DNA from: Antedon mediterranea
Lineage: Eukaryota > Echinodermata > Crinoidea > Comatulida > Antedonidae
Reading direction: 5' to 3'
NCBI RefSeq assembly: GCF_964355755.1
Contig: NC_092676.1
Location: forward strand, 16,040,288-16,104,287
DNA length: 64,000 bases
The translations under genes and the position numbers were made by a program. The notes beneath the pieces are model-generated. The model was not told the DNA's origin and ran no database searches. It saw only the letters and a program-made list of their open reading frames with translations. How positions within the stretch are numbered: position 1 is the first letter of the stretch; the number at the start of each line of letters is the position of its first letter. Shown here one piece after another: positions 47,701-62,700 of the stretch.

Positions 47701-50700
47701 TTTTTTTTAACATAATTTTCATGGTGACAATGATGTGAATATCCTCTTACTGCGGTTTGGTTTTTTTTTTTTGGCATGGTCGGAATCCACTTTTTTGTGT
47801 TAGTTTATGTACAGCGCTTAGAGGTTTCACAACATTAGGCGCTATATAAATCCAGGATATTTATTTTTTTATATGAATTTCAGGTAAAAATCGATTTAAG
47901 AAAATCATTGATAATGACAATAAAAGAATTATTATATTGCCAAGATTTACTGACACAAAATGTGATCAAAACTAGGGTTAATTATTACACATTTTAGTAT
48001 GAGTGAATTTTTATCCTTTAACCCCTTTTTATTTTAGATTTTGGCCCTGTAATTGCTTTTTTTTAAAAGCAAAATCAGATAAAAATGTTCTGACTATGTT
48101 TTTCGGTTAATGCTGGGTAACATACATGAGGCTTTAATTGAATGTTAAATGGATTGTTTTTAAATAAGCATCATTTACATAAACATTTTTGCTAAATTTT
48201 CATCAGAAACTATCATTAAAATTTACTTGAAACTGAACCTGCAGTTATTAGCCCCAATACCTATTTATTCTCCTAATGCAGTTTCCATATTTCATAAATA
48301 TGCCGGATATATTTGGTTGAAGGCATTTCATGTAATATTTAGCATAATGCTTTTGACAGACAATGTTATGGATTCAGGTCATTTGAAGTGGAACACATGT
48401 TTCCATTTCACATGGTATTCATCACGTTTAACCAACCTTGTAGGTATTACTGTCACACATCAATTTCCCTCTTGAATATTTCATATAAAATTCATATTAA
48501 ATAACTAGTAAATAAATGATGTATAACTAGACAAGTTTCTAGAATCATTAATTCAATACTTATGTAAAACCTAGATGTAGAAAAACCTGATAATATGGAT
48601 ATATTCAATCTAAATTTGTTCAGAAACAAAATGGCACGATTGGTAGAGATCAGTTTCATGCAAAGGCACGTTTCAGACATGCCTATGACTTCTTGTCTGC
48701 AGCTGTAAGCAATACGCACACATATATTGCCTCATCTTTTTGATGTGACATTAAACTGAAGGGGTTACTGTATATGCATGAAGATAAATGCCATACACTA
48801 AATAAAAAAAGAGTAGGCGATTGTCTAGCCTATTAGCCTATGCAGACTGCAGCCGATTGGTTACGTTACACTGTTAAACAATTACCAAAGTCGTACTTTA
48901 TAATATGCAATTCTGTACATTTTACCTACAGAATCTAAATCCATCAAAAAATTAATGATAAAGGGCCATGAAGTCATCTGCTGGCATATGTGATGTGCCA
49001 TGTTTGACATGTTATGCACCCATAAGATTTATCGCAAATAGCTTGATTTTGTGAGGAACGTCATTGCACAATGCACGAGAAGGGTTTGTGTGCAAACGTC
49101 ACAACGTGTACATACAAACAACAAATCATGTACGTATACAATGTGATGCTTGCTTCCAAACCTTTCCCACCATGCGTAGCACAAGCAATTTGCGATAAAC
49201 CTTAAAGTACACTTAGCTATTTCTGTTTATGTTTTGTTATGTTTTGCTTTCATTGTTTCATTTGTTTTTATTTTGGTTGCAACATAGTGACAATATGTGT
49301 CGCTGATAAAAAACTAAAAACTAATAACTACAATAGAAATCCTATTAAGGCACCCTTAGGGCCCAATAAAGTGTCCCCTAAATAGGGGTTGGTCATAGTG
49401 TTAAAGCATATATTGCACCTAGATTGTGTGCACATCATAAATAACAATGTTTTAATGATTTTTTTCACTGTACTTAAGCATATAATAATAGTATTACAAA
49501 TTGATAAGAGTGTAAGAATCAATTAGCAAACATGAAGCATGCTTTACCTGTTCACATAGAATATCACCAATCTGTTCTACGGGTTGATTCTTTCCACTCA
49601 TAGTTTTTCGTACAAGCATTGCTCTAGAAAAAAAAAGAACATTATTAATTTCAGCATTAATCTATGTGTAAGCTGCTTGGATGTATTCCCTCAGGTGATA
49701 GTGTCCTAGATATTGCACTGTTTCTAGTTTTATCACAAAGAATAACCTTGGAGAGATATATCTATTTATGATTAAATACATTTTTATATCTTAGCCTTTT
49801 AACATCATTTTGTTATGTGTGTACGCCAGATTACTACAGGTTAAAACTTCTTAGCGGTATAATAGAATAATAGAATTTATAAATAATGTTTTTGAGCATC
49901 CATTAATTATTTCGAATAAAAAATGTATGAAAGATTTTGTATGATTTATTTAATACATTGTTCAATTTCTAGATGCATCTTTCTAAAACAGGTTTCAATA
50001 TATTGGTTAAGAGTCTAATGTAATTCCAGAGAGGCTCTATGCAATGTGATTGTATAACATCGGCCAAATAGATAATCCAGTTGAAGTAGAGTTCCCTACT
50101 AAGTCATGCACCACACTGTTTGTGAGTGTATCAATGCAAGAATCTATCTTTATACAATCCTCATATGCGAAAAATGCAAGAATTTAATACCAAAAAACCA
50201 ATAATTTTCTTGCAGTACAAATAGAAGTTATTTTATAAAAACTGAAAAGTATTTATATCCTATTTTCTTAATATTTTAAGTTATTATTTTTATATACTGT
50301 ACGAAATAATTTTTTCAAAAGATATATTGGTGCAAATTTGAAGACTCCTGTTTCCATCACTGTCGGCGATGAGTTAGTTTTGCAGCCAATCTATTGACCG
50401 GCCTAATGGCTAGGACATCTGCATATGATGCAGAAGTTTTGAATCTCGGTTGGGGTGTCAAATCATTTAATTTCAAAATTAATTAATTAACATTCACAGG
50501 GCAGTTTTAAACTTCTTCTGTAAATATAAACATTCTTTTACTTATCTTATAGACAGATACAGATACTTATAGATTATAGAATACAAAAGACACTTAATTA
50601 TGTATGCAACCTTGCTAGTGAACTGCAATTGTTAATAATAATAATAATAATAATAATACTTTAGGTATTTGTATAGCGCCAGAATCAACTAAACCAAATA

Positions 50701-53700
50701 TTGGATGTTAAAAAAATGCGTTTTAAGTTCTTAAAAATAGCAATAGAAATTGAATGAGTAAAATGACGAGGGAGAGAATTCCAAAGAGAAGCAGCAGAGA
50801 ACATAAAAGACCTTTGTCCATAATATTTGGTGTTAATTCTAGGAACAGGTAGTAGGTTTTGATCAGCCGAACGAAGACAAGCAAGAGGGATGTAGGAGAG
50901 AAGAAGATCAAGGAGATAAGTAGGTTGATTAAGCAGTAGCGCTTTAAATGTTAGGAAAAGGATCTTATATTTTATACGGGAGTCAATAGGTAGCTTAGAA
51001 CTAATTTCATTATTTGCAAAATGTTAGAAAAGGTGACAATTGGTTGTCATAATGGTAATGTTAAGTACTGACCTGGGTATAATCTCACTTACTTGTGAAG
51101 TTTAGTATTGCACTGTATAAGTTCATTCCAATTAACATAAAGCATTCCAAGTTCCTGACTGCTTAATCGCTTTTGTTCTTCCATTGGTTTTTTAAATACC
51201 TGATGAAATAATTTGAATCATTGAATTTAATATGAGCTTTTTCAAATTAGTAAAATGAATTGGTAATTTTTGTTTCAAGAATCAATTGATTAAATAGTGT
51301 AAACGTTTCAAAATGGGAATAAGTTGTTTTGTCATACGACCCTTGCTGGATCCCATGAATGTGTTTCCACAGAAACAATGTTTCCATTATTGGGTTGGGA
51401 TGTGGTGACTCAACACAATATTACCTCAACCACAAGAACCATGTCATCAAGGTAAGCCTTCTCTGTGTCCAGTAGCTCATGAACACGACCTTGCCGCTTC
51501 TGCTCTGTCTCAGACATTGCCTCCAACAAATAAATATCCTTACACCCTGTATAAAAGTAATTCCAAAAAAATAAAACACAAACTTATATAAAATACTTGT
51601 TAAACCTGATTACAAATAATAAACATCAATAATCTACAATGTATAATATGCTTTTGTTTTGTTTGTCTTTTTATTGTCATTCTAATAGATTATTAACATA
51701 TAAGCCTACTTCAATGATATAATATGGTCTGCTCTTACTCATTGTAGTAAAACATTACACAGGGTATTTATACAGGATTGAACAATGTTTACACATATAT
51801 ACAATACATTACTTATGTATACATATTTGTTTTATCATATTTAGATTTCAACACAATACCAAAATATTTTCTATAATCTTTTTACCTCAGACTGTGTAAT
51901 ATTACTTATATATATTTATTGATAGATAGATAGATAATATAACCTGTATCATATTGTTTATCATTGCAATAAAAGTGGGTTTCCCCCACAAAAGAGAAAA
52001 AAATTACTTATTGCTGCAAACTAAAATAATTTATAGTTATTTACTGCATAAATATATCGCACTTTTTGTAACATAATTATTGCTACACAATATCAAGGGA
52101 TTTCGATTTTTTTCATTTGATGATGATGGTGAAGCAACACCAATTTTATATACTAAATATTGTCATTACAAACAGCAGATGCTGGTAATAGCGGGATGAA
52201 TGGTTACCTTATCAATACCGGTAATCACAAACATGTGTCTTCTGATATCATTAAATAGATATTAAATATGAATATTAATGGTCCAATTCAAGGTCCTTAC
52301 AACCATTTTACTTTTAATTAATCCATTAAGTAAAATTGCAGATGGACAAAAATCAAGAATTAATTTTAAAAAGTATACAATAATAATATTGGGAGAGCTG
52401 GGGAGTAACATCTTACCGGTGACGGCATTAGCTTTTGTCTCTCTGAATTTTCCTACAGCTGATACAGTATACTGTATTTATATTTTTAGATTATATATTT
52501 TTGTACTGTTGAAATGGATATAATAAATAAATGTATGGGACATTAGCAAAATACGTACACATTTTATTAACAAATTATCAATAAAAAACATTTAAACATA
52601 GTTATTGTTTTAAGAATACATTTATAGTAGGCCAGAATTTGGGACACTAAAGAAGAAATTTTGGAAAAATAAAAATGTATTAGTGTTTGTATTTTGGTAG
52701 AATTGGTGATGTCCAACTAAAACTGATCATATGACTTGTGAACACAAATGCCAACTGTGAGTAGAGATTTGAATTTTCATCCTGTCGAGATTAGTATGCA
52801 AATAAGCTGCTAATATTTTTTAGCATACATAAAATGACCCAAAATAGCAAAAATAACTGGGGTGTATGTAAATGAAGAATATTTAACCTGGTGAAATTGG
52901 CTCATTCCACACTGACTATAATAAAACTTTGTCAAAAAAAAAGAAAAACAAATTATAATTATACTAATTTAAAATATAATATATTTAAATAATAAAAAAA
53001 ACACAATACAGTACATTCACTCAGTAACAATGAAACAATTTTAAAATGGTGGGGTTATTAGTATAATTTATAAAATTATAATTCTATATAATCCCACTGG
53101 GAGAACAGTTTTTTTTTACTGGGAAGGTTACCCAGTATAAAGAATAAATAAATAAATAAATAAATAATAAAGATCTAAAAAAATAATAAATATTATTATG
53201 TAATCTTTAGATAAGAAAAGATGTAGATATATTCCTTTTTTTGTGTACAGTGGCATGTGCGCCTATCCCATATTCTTAAGTCAATAACCTATACTATACA
53301 CAGTGGTTATTTTTTTAAAATTATTCCAATAAAATTTAATTAATTAACAATTAAAAACATTTTTTTATTTATTACACTGTGGCTAAAGTACTTACATCGT
53401 AAATATGAAGCTGAAAGAAAATATTAAAAACCTCTGATTTCTTCTTGTGTAAATATTACTGTATATTATACAGAACAATATATTAACACACACACATAAT
53501 ACACGAACTCAAAGCCTTATCTGAATCCCATCATGCAACAGCTTCTACGACGACGATCTAATACATTCAAAGGTGAACTGCGTGTCAACTCACGAAGCAT
53601 TTTAGCTGGGGATTAACCGAATCAAAGGTAATAAATTTAACGAGGTCTGTAGCAAGTTTAACCGAAGCTCTTTGTTAAAACAGTGTTCAAAGATCCAAAA

Positions 53701-56700
53701 ACAACAGTTGTTTTTGGTTACAATGTATTTGATTTAAAACGACGTGATGTGAATAATGAATTAATTTAATAGGAAATATCAAATTGCACCAACTAAAATG
53801 ATATAATAATTTGTAATTATTACTACAGCCAGTGCAATTCGTATTCATAACACAATATTATAATCAAATATAAGATTTTTTTTTTAAGTAAAAAATTGAA
53901 CTCAAAAAGATAAAATATTTTTTGGCGGGACTGCCTAAGACAAGTTAATATCTCAACAATTAAATTTATAAGGATAATCCTGTAGTTAATAATAATAATT
54001 ATGATAAAATAATAATGATGAGCAGATCATAAATTTACTGAGCATTATACAGAATAATTTCAAATGTAAACGAATATATTAGATTCAAAAGTCATGGAAC
54101 ATGGAACCAAAGACCAACAAAAAACTAAACAATTTAGTAAGATTAAAAAATAATAAGATTATACAAGTATTACTGATCCATATTAAGGAAAGGTACATGG
54201 CAATGATTGCGATTGAGACTATACGACTATGATAATATTCTTATTATTGATATATTATAATATATCTTAATGTACATTACTGTTATAAATATTTAAATAT
54301 TTAGCACTGTAGCTTGGTGGTTGCCTTCCAATCTAAAGGTCCAGGGTTCAATCCTGACCTAGTTCCACTCATGACTCTTTCATAATATCTAAATCATTCT
54401 TGAGTTACATGGCAGATTTAAAATCATCTTTTTTAACATAACATTAACATATGACAATTAAGTACATATAATGAATAATGGAATGGAAAGAAATTTGTTT
54501 AATAGTAAAGTAGCAGATATTTTCAACCTGCGCTGTATAGATTTCATCTGTGTTTTCTATGAATTTCAACTTGAACAGATGCCTAAAATTTAATGCATTT
54601 TGTGTGTTTGATGTGGCTCAATGAATACTGATTCGTTGCTGCAAGAGATGTGTGAAATAGGCTTTTAAAATGAATCTCATATTGACAACTTATTATTCTT
54701 TAGTTTGACCAGATTGACATGCCCAAATTATTACGAGTTCACATTGTTATTGAGATTGTTGTTACACTGATTTAAGGCAACAAAAACTTTCTTTTAAATT
54801 CTAATTAATACTGTTTGTTAATATCGTAATTGCATATTATTATTAGGCTATCCCTCTCTGTAGAGTGATAGCCTATTGTAATGGTCAAAAAATTCATTTT
54901 TTCTGCTCATTTTTGTGCGCAGCAGATCTCTAAAACGGTGAAAGCTGTTCAGCTGTAACTCGGCCAGTAGGTGCACGTATATATGTAGTTGTGCACCCGA
55001 CTTTTTTGATTTTCTGAAATTCTTAAATTGACTATAACTTAAAAACTAACAGCCTTTTTTAAATGAAACTTGGACACACGTAAGCTTCATGTCAAGGGGC
55101 ATCTTCATATCATCAGCAACATTTTGAAGATTAGGTCACCATGACGAGTTTGTTTGTTTTGCTACAGACATCATACTATGATGTATAAGATGCACAACAT
55201 GAAACATGATCAATATTAATAAAGACTTAACAATCGTAATTATCTTACCATTCATTGCAAGTAATTACAATATAATCCCATTATATTATTAATATCCTTA
55301 TGATGAGCATGTAGGTAGAATTCCTACATTATGTGATAGCAGTCTGCAGTCATGCATCAAGTTGCAAACTGTGTGCATACTCTCCTTAATACTTCTAATG
55401 AATGACAATGATTTTTACTGTATTATGCCTGTTATTCATAGATGGTGATGGAACTGCTACACACGTTGTATTTGATTGGTTGTAATTTAACAGAAGCTCT
55501 TCAGTGTTTTATTTAATATAGTAATTATTGATTCTTATTGATTGTAAATTAGCGACGCGATTGACATTCCAAACTGCTACAACTACTGTAGATCAATTGA
55601 AATATTTATGCAAGACAAAGGTAGTGGAATTTGAATTAGAAATAATCCATTCTGAATATATGATACTAGATAAAAGGCACATGAAAGGAATTCCACAAAG
55701 ACAAAAAAATAATAAAAAATCCGGGAAAAAATAATAAAATAAATTTCTTGGGTAAAATATAGAATGTTATAAATGTCAAAATAAATTGGCCGTCTTATGG
55801 AAAGTTTGAGAGATTTGCTGGTTTGAGAGATTTGCTGAGTTAAATTAATTTCTCTTGTGTGTGTATGGGATAAATATAAAAAGCATAGCCATGAGATGAG
55901 CTCAAAGTGCGAGTCTAATACCACATACAAGAAAATTGGCACGAAAAAAGTGTCGATATATTATGTCCACTTGCCCGAAAATGTGGGTCTATTCATTCAA
56001 ATTGAACCTGTAACTTTAAAGCAACAAGACAAAATGCTACCATAAATGACGAAACCACTTTCAAAAGTTGCGAAAAAGTCAAATAAATATATATTACATT
56101 ACTTGCTGAACTTTTTATAGACTTTCTATATGACTTAAAGTTGTGCATTTACGAGAGCAAAGCAAGCAAGTCCTGGTTGTCTGGAGACCATCAAAGCGTG
56201 AGCCCTTGATGTTGGAAAATCTCTTAAGTAATAAATTAATGTGATAGGAAGAGAAAAGTAGTATTTATCAATGAGTTTGTCTCGTCAAAAAGGTTGAAAC
56301 GTGGCATACTGTACTGGTGACCTGTACGGTATTTGAAATCTGGTCAAGCTTACAGAAATAATAATCACAATGTTCATGTTATTGTACTGTTAATGTCAAC
56401 ACCTGCATTTATTTATTTTGACAATGAAGATACCTTTTAATACATACACGACTAAAAATAAAATACAATAAAACATGTTAAAACATTGTCATGATATTTA
56501 ACATTAATATTCTAATATATTTATTATCAACCTCTTATTACTAATGTTGCATAAAATACAAGATGAATATTCAAGAGTGTGCAGGTAAAGTTCGGATATA
56601 TAGAATCTAGACAAAATTATTACAAAGTGGATGTAAATAATTAAAAAACTAAACTTGATTTTCGGGAAATCTATTGAAGTTTTAATCAATAAAAACATTA

Positions 56701-59700
56701 GGACACATTAATTTTGGAAGTTATTCCAATGATAAACATATTTTATGAAGCATGTGTTTGCTGTTAAATGTTGTGGATAAATAAAAAACATTGGGGCAAG
56801 TATAAAGATAATATCCTTTATATAACCCATGCTTAAGTATAATTCTACCCCTATGTAGGACTTTGACCATTTCCATTTGTAATGAAATCTAAGTATAATC
56901 AACCCCCCATTTTCGCCAATTTCATATCCAGAACCTTTTTGACTATTACTTGGTCATTAAAGGAAATTGAAAAAAGCATAACAAAGACATTTAAAAAAGA
57001 ATCAGGGCTTCAATTTTCTCGTCACTGGCCAAGCTGTAGACATAAAGCTATTTAATACTGTTTTATGATACAAGACTAGATGTTTATAAAAATATAGTAT
57101 AGGTGGAAATTACAAACATGACAGCCTTGATAGAAGTGAAGGTATTTAGGTGAGAAAATTTAATTAAATAATACATATGATGGCAGGTACAAATACTCAG
57201 AATTGGAATGAGAATCAATGCTGTTATTCTACATGAATCAATAGGCAATATCACTGCTGAGTCTAGAAGCATTCTTAGGATTCAATGTACTTTCTCTACA
57301 ATATTAAATGCCTACTTCAAGGTTCGTTATTATGGCAAATTTAAGTTTGTGTACACAATAAGGTTTTTATACACATATGTGTGATGTCATCATAGCAAGT
57401 ACACAAACAGGTTTTACACATATGTGTGATGTCATAGCAAGTTATTTGTAAAAGGCCTAATCTGTTTTTTGAGAAATACTGGTATTCAAAATGTGTTTTT
57501 AAAGGTAAAAAACGAATTTAGTAGTTTTTACAATTCAAGAAAAGTCAACTTTTGGGAAAGTTTTTTGTTTTCAGAAAGTGAGGTATTGGGAAAGTTGAAT
57601 GTAAACTGGCACTATTGCTCTGATTATTCCAAATTCAGAATTTTGTTTAAAAAACCCAATTACAGTGGTAAATTTAGTGACGTGTCAAATATTCTGATAT
57701 GTGAATTCATAACAAAGTACTGTTTAGGTTAAGTATTATATGTCAAACAAATTGTTTCATATATGGTTTTACTGAGCGCGCTAAACACTTAAGCAATGCC
57801 TCCGATTGAAAAACATTCTAAGCAAATATTGCATTACAGAAACAATATTTGAAAAAATTCACAAAATATAATAAGAAGTTAAGACAGAACGTGCTACAAC
57901 ATTTATAGTGTAAAATAAAGACTACATTTGTTAGTACTAAAATTCTCAGTTAAAATATATAATTATTTATACTATATAGACATATATTATTAACATTGAA
58001 ATACAGTTATTGTTAATGAGCTGGTACCATATTAAATTCCTACAACAATTAACATTTTATACCCTTCTGTTCTACTGCGACAATCAACCGAAAAAACATC
58101 CAGGTAAAATTGATATTATCATTCCTCTCCTAAAATAATAATAATCAGAAAGGCAAACACTTACTAGGTAATGTTATTTAGTATGTAACTACAATATACA
58201 ATTATTATATTACAATTCATTAATATGTAACATATTTTGGTGCTAGTGATAATTCCCTAAATAAACAGTAACATCTCATGTAGTAAAATTACCCATTTGA
58301 AAAATAAAAAAAAAAAACATAATAAAAATAAACCCCAAAAATATTATTTTTCAAACAAAATTGTAATCATGAGCACTGCAATAAAATGCTAAATGTCAGA
58401 GAGAAAATTAAAACAAATCTCATATAGAAGTCACTAGGATTATTAAAAAAAATATTTCCTAACCCATGACATAATGCAACAAATAGGAAGGTGTGCAGTA
58501 TAGCTTTTAAAAGGGGCCTTCTACAACCAACATATCTCAACAACTTGAGAACAACTTTGGTGAAATTAATGTTAAAGTCAGACCATATGAGTACAAGGAT
58601 TTTCTGTGTTGGGTTTTATTTCGTTAAAGGCCTTTGATTACCCTGGGTTTTTTTTCATTATTGTATTTCAAGTTTTGTAGGCAATTTAGGCATTTATTAG
58701 AAATGACAGTTTGAATAAATTACTAATCTTATCTTATTTATAATAGGACGATAACGATCAACACTAACTAGTTAAATATACATTTTTCTACATAAAACAA
58801 AAGAAATTGATACAAGTTTTCATCAGTTTTTTTCAACTATTTTTGGATAACCCATTTATGCTACCTTGTCTAATAAAATTTGATTAGTAAGATCAATTGA
58901 ATAACAAATGTTATTGTTCTTATTGATCATGATGTCATTTGATTGAATTTTTAAAAATAGTATTTTTATCCAAAGCAGCATAAATGGTTATCCTATTAAT
59001 TATAGTTCTAGAATGAGAACTTTTCTAATTTCTTTTGCTAAAAAAAAATGTATGTTTATCTAGTTATTGTTGATAGGCCTTTATTTCGTTAAAACACATA
59101 ATCCTAATCTATTTTTTTTTCGCTTAGAAGTTCATTCTGAAACCAACCAAAAAATTTCCTTAAATTTCCCTTACAGCTAATTTGTAATACTAGTACTAAT
59201 AATAATTTATTATAATAAAATTTATTCCAAACACTGGTGGGATTAGAATCCTATAATATGATAAGATTAAATATTCATAATATAATTTGTACATCATTAT
59301 TACTGTTTAATTATTTTACACAGGTATTAACGATTTCTTTCGGCAAACTTGGTCTAAATAATATTAAGGATGAGATAAATAATTATTTAATTATATATTT
59401 ACTTAATATTAAATAAGAATCAAGGGATTTAAGAATGGGTGACAACAGAAAAGATGAGAAATCTGTAAAATGTAAAAAATTAGATTCGAACTCAGTCTCT
59501 TCTGCATGATATGCAAATGCCTGGTTGTTAGACCACATATGCTTTCATGGGATGGTCAGTCAGTAAATTAACCTAACTTCAAAGACTTTTAATGTAAGGT
59601 GAAAGAAAGATATTGTTCTGAAAATATTCCCTGTTTGTTTAAAGTTCACTGAAGTACTGTGAGTAACTAAATATATAATATTAATTGATAAATAAACATC

Positions 59701-62700
59701 ATTAACTGTTAGTAATTAAATATATTTTTATGGTATAGTATCTACCAAAGAAAAATGTAAACATATATTTATATTGTTAATAATATGTATATTTTTATTA
59801 CCCTAAACAATAGTGAACTCAACCTGATTAGCATAAATTAAAATGAATTATAATTGCGTATCCTTTATTAGGTAATTTGATAGCAGGTCTAAAGTTGTTC
59901 TACCAATTCTCTACTTTTTTAGTCTAATATATTGAAACTAATAAAAAATAAAATAAATCCTTGAGTTGCTTTGATGGAAGCAATCGACCCACTACCAAAC
60001 TTTACAATTTTCAAAAAGGATACATTTTGTAAATGGTTTTGTTACAAAATGACATTTGTTTTATGTCTAATAGTTAATTGCTTAAGATTCCAACACCAAA
60101 GTGTTTGTTACTTTCCATTAATCTTGTTGTCTTGCCATCTTGCATCACGTATAGCACGATAATAAACAAATCCGTGAAATGTATTCCCTAAATCAAATTT
60201 GGTAGTGAGTCGTTCGTAAACTTAATTCTGTCCTAAAAGAGAATAGAGATAGCGAGAGTGTAAATAAAGCAAATTAGAAGAGTAGCTATTTACTATAAGA
60301 AATTAAATGTAAATAAATAATGTATCAATTAAACAAAATATCAAGAAAAATTACAGAAAAAGTGTTCTGTTATCATGATTGTTTTCGTATAGTGGTCTTT
60401 TTAATAACAAATTGTTAAATAATTATGAGATGGTTGAGCGGTTAAGTCAGTGGAACCATAATACGTAGCCATAATATCAGCAAGGGTTCGAGGCTTACTT
60501 GCTCCATGGTTTAGTGGTAGTCTTCTTCGATAAGGACTATAAACCTCAAGTCCAGTGTGCACTCTAGCTCATGTGCACTTTAAGAACCTGGTACATCTTT
60601 TGAGACAAGTAGGGGGTTACCCTGGTGCACTAGTAGTATACACATTGCCACTGTCACACAGAGTCACTCATCATGACTGGGCACTTCGAGAGACCAGTCT
60701 TTGACTGAAGAGGTCACCGGTATAAATATAATTTTTTTTAAAATCCAATAAAAGTATGTAAGATCATTAATATCTTGACTTCAAAAGTGTTGTGCTAAGT
60801 TTGTACCTAAATCACGTGAAAGGAACAAGGTTTGCCCAAACAGGCAAAGACAAGTATACAAGCAATGACCATGATTTCTTTATTTATGGATCGAAGAAAT
60901 TATGATTATCATTGAGATCCAACTTAATGTTTTCTGATTATTCTACCAGATTCAATATCAGTTATAACATGTAAAATTTTCTTTTCTAAAAGTTGTATCT
61001 GGTAGAATTTTAATTTTGGAGTAAAAAGCTTTTGAATGCTGAGATATTGAATGCTAGCAATAAATAGGTTTGTTGTTTGTATCATTGTTTTTTGTATCTG
61101 TATTTTATTTGTCTCATAAGTTTTATATACTGGAACTGAAAAAAGTTACCCAGTATAAAAAAGAAATACAATTTCAATAAATTAAATAAATGTTTGCATC
61201 AAGATACTTATTTTTTGATTGAAAAAATCTATTTTATTTGGCATGTGGAAGAGGTTTAGACAAACACCCATTAGATTTGTATACTGCATCTGATAATTTT
61301 ACTGTAAAATTGCCCTTAAACGTAGAGCACTAAACACTAAAACAGCAGTAGGTCAGCACATAATATAATACATATAAAATTCTATCTATTCCTAATACTA
61401 GCATAACATAATTTTTGTATATTAATATGTATAAAAGAATCAGAGTGAATAAAGAAAACAGTTGCAGTTATAGATGAAACTGAGACAGATATTTTTTTCA
61501 TGAACTTTTTGCTCTAGCTTAATGATTTCTACATAAATAATATACACACATGCACTGTTTAAAATAATAAAACGTAACTTACAATCATTATTGGGTGTGG
61601 AGTCAGTAAGCACCTGGACATAGTTTGATGGGAAGAACCCAGTGGCACCGTTGAGTTCACCTTCCCACCAGTCTGGGTCATCTTGATTCATCACATTAAT
61701 TACAACATTCTTCTGAAATGTAAGTTCATCCTCCTTCTGACTTGTGTAGGGGTAGAGAGCAATTACTTGACAAACTAAAAGAAACAAATACCAGATGGTT
61801 ATTATATTTTTTCGATTGTAAAAAAAGACTATTATAAAATTAAATAAACTTCTTCTCACTAGGAGCATATATCTAGTGCATCCAGAAAAGGCATAGATAT
61901 GATTAGCATTAGTATTTACATCCATAGAAATAATGCCCATTTTTCATCACTCTTAATAATATGTATGTAGTAGAACCCCTCCTTTTAGATGCCCCTGTTC
62001 AGGGTACACACCTATTATGGGGAGACTTTCCCATGAAACAAATGTGGGGAGGCAAGCCATGGTTCAACATTTTGATCTTTATTTGATCATCAGGAATGAT
62101 GATGATTCCTGATGATGATGATCAAATAAAGATTGAAACATTGAATCATGAATTGCCTCTTGTTATTTGGAGTCTGTTTTATACTATGTTATTTAAACAT
62201 AATCAGTACATCTATTGGAATGTAGGGAAGTATATGTTTTAACACTACAATAGGGTTTCTACTGTATACACATAAATGCCCAAATAAGGCATCATATTTC
62301 ACACTGAAATTGGTTAGTGCAAAGGTTTGTGCATTTGATGCTATTGTGATTCAAGTTCAATTCAATGCAAGTCATGCATCAATGATCACAAAGCCAAATT
62401 ATTGTTTCGACATCAAAGAACAATCCCATTCTTTAGCCCCTCTAGTTTAACATGTGGGATAATTTCATGCAATAAAAATTGGCCTACATGTGCTGTAGAC
62501 ACAGCAAAATACATAAATGATGGGTTATATTGAAAATTTTAAAAGAGACGGTTAGTTGGCCAGGGTTTTTTGAAATGCAAGATCAGGGTAGAGTGCATTA
62601 GAAACTAAATGAACAATTTATTAGATTCTATACTACAGTAGCAATTATACTTCAAAGGAATACCAGTCAAAATAAATATAAATATCACAAACATTTGACT

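Larger units (their letters stand above)
51547..61582. other. Long ITSN intron between DH and SH3E exons
   Basis: 10 kb of AT-rich intron. It contains the candidate microexon (53396-53410), SINE-like heads at 54300, 59455 and 60428, a two-copy repeat at 57350, a palindrome at 58841 and an uncharacterised stretch at 54845-55200 (starting GGCTATCCCTCTCTGTAG), probably another repeat. No other coding sequence was recognised; frames at 55528-56045 and 57469-57732 lack motifs. Confidence 0.6.
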
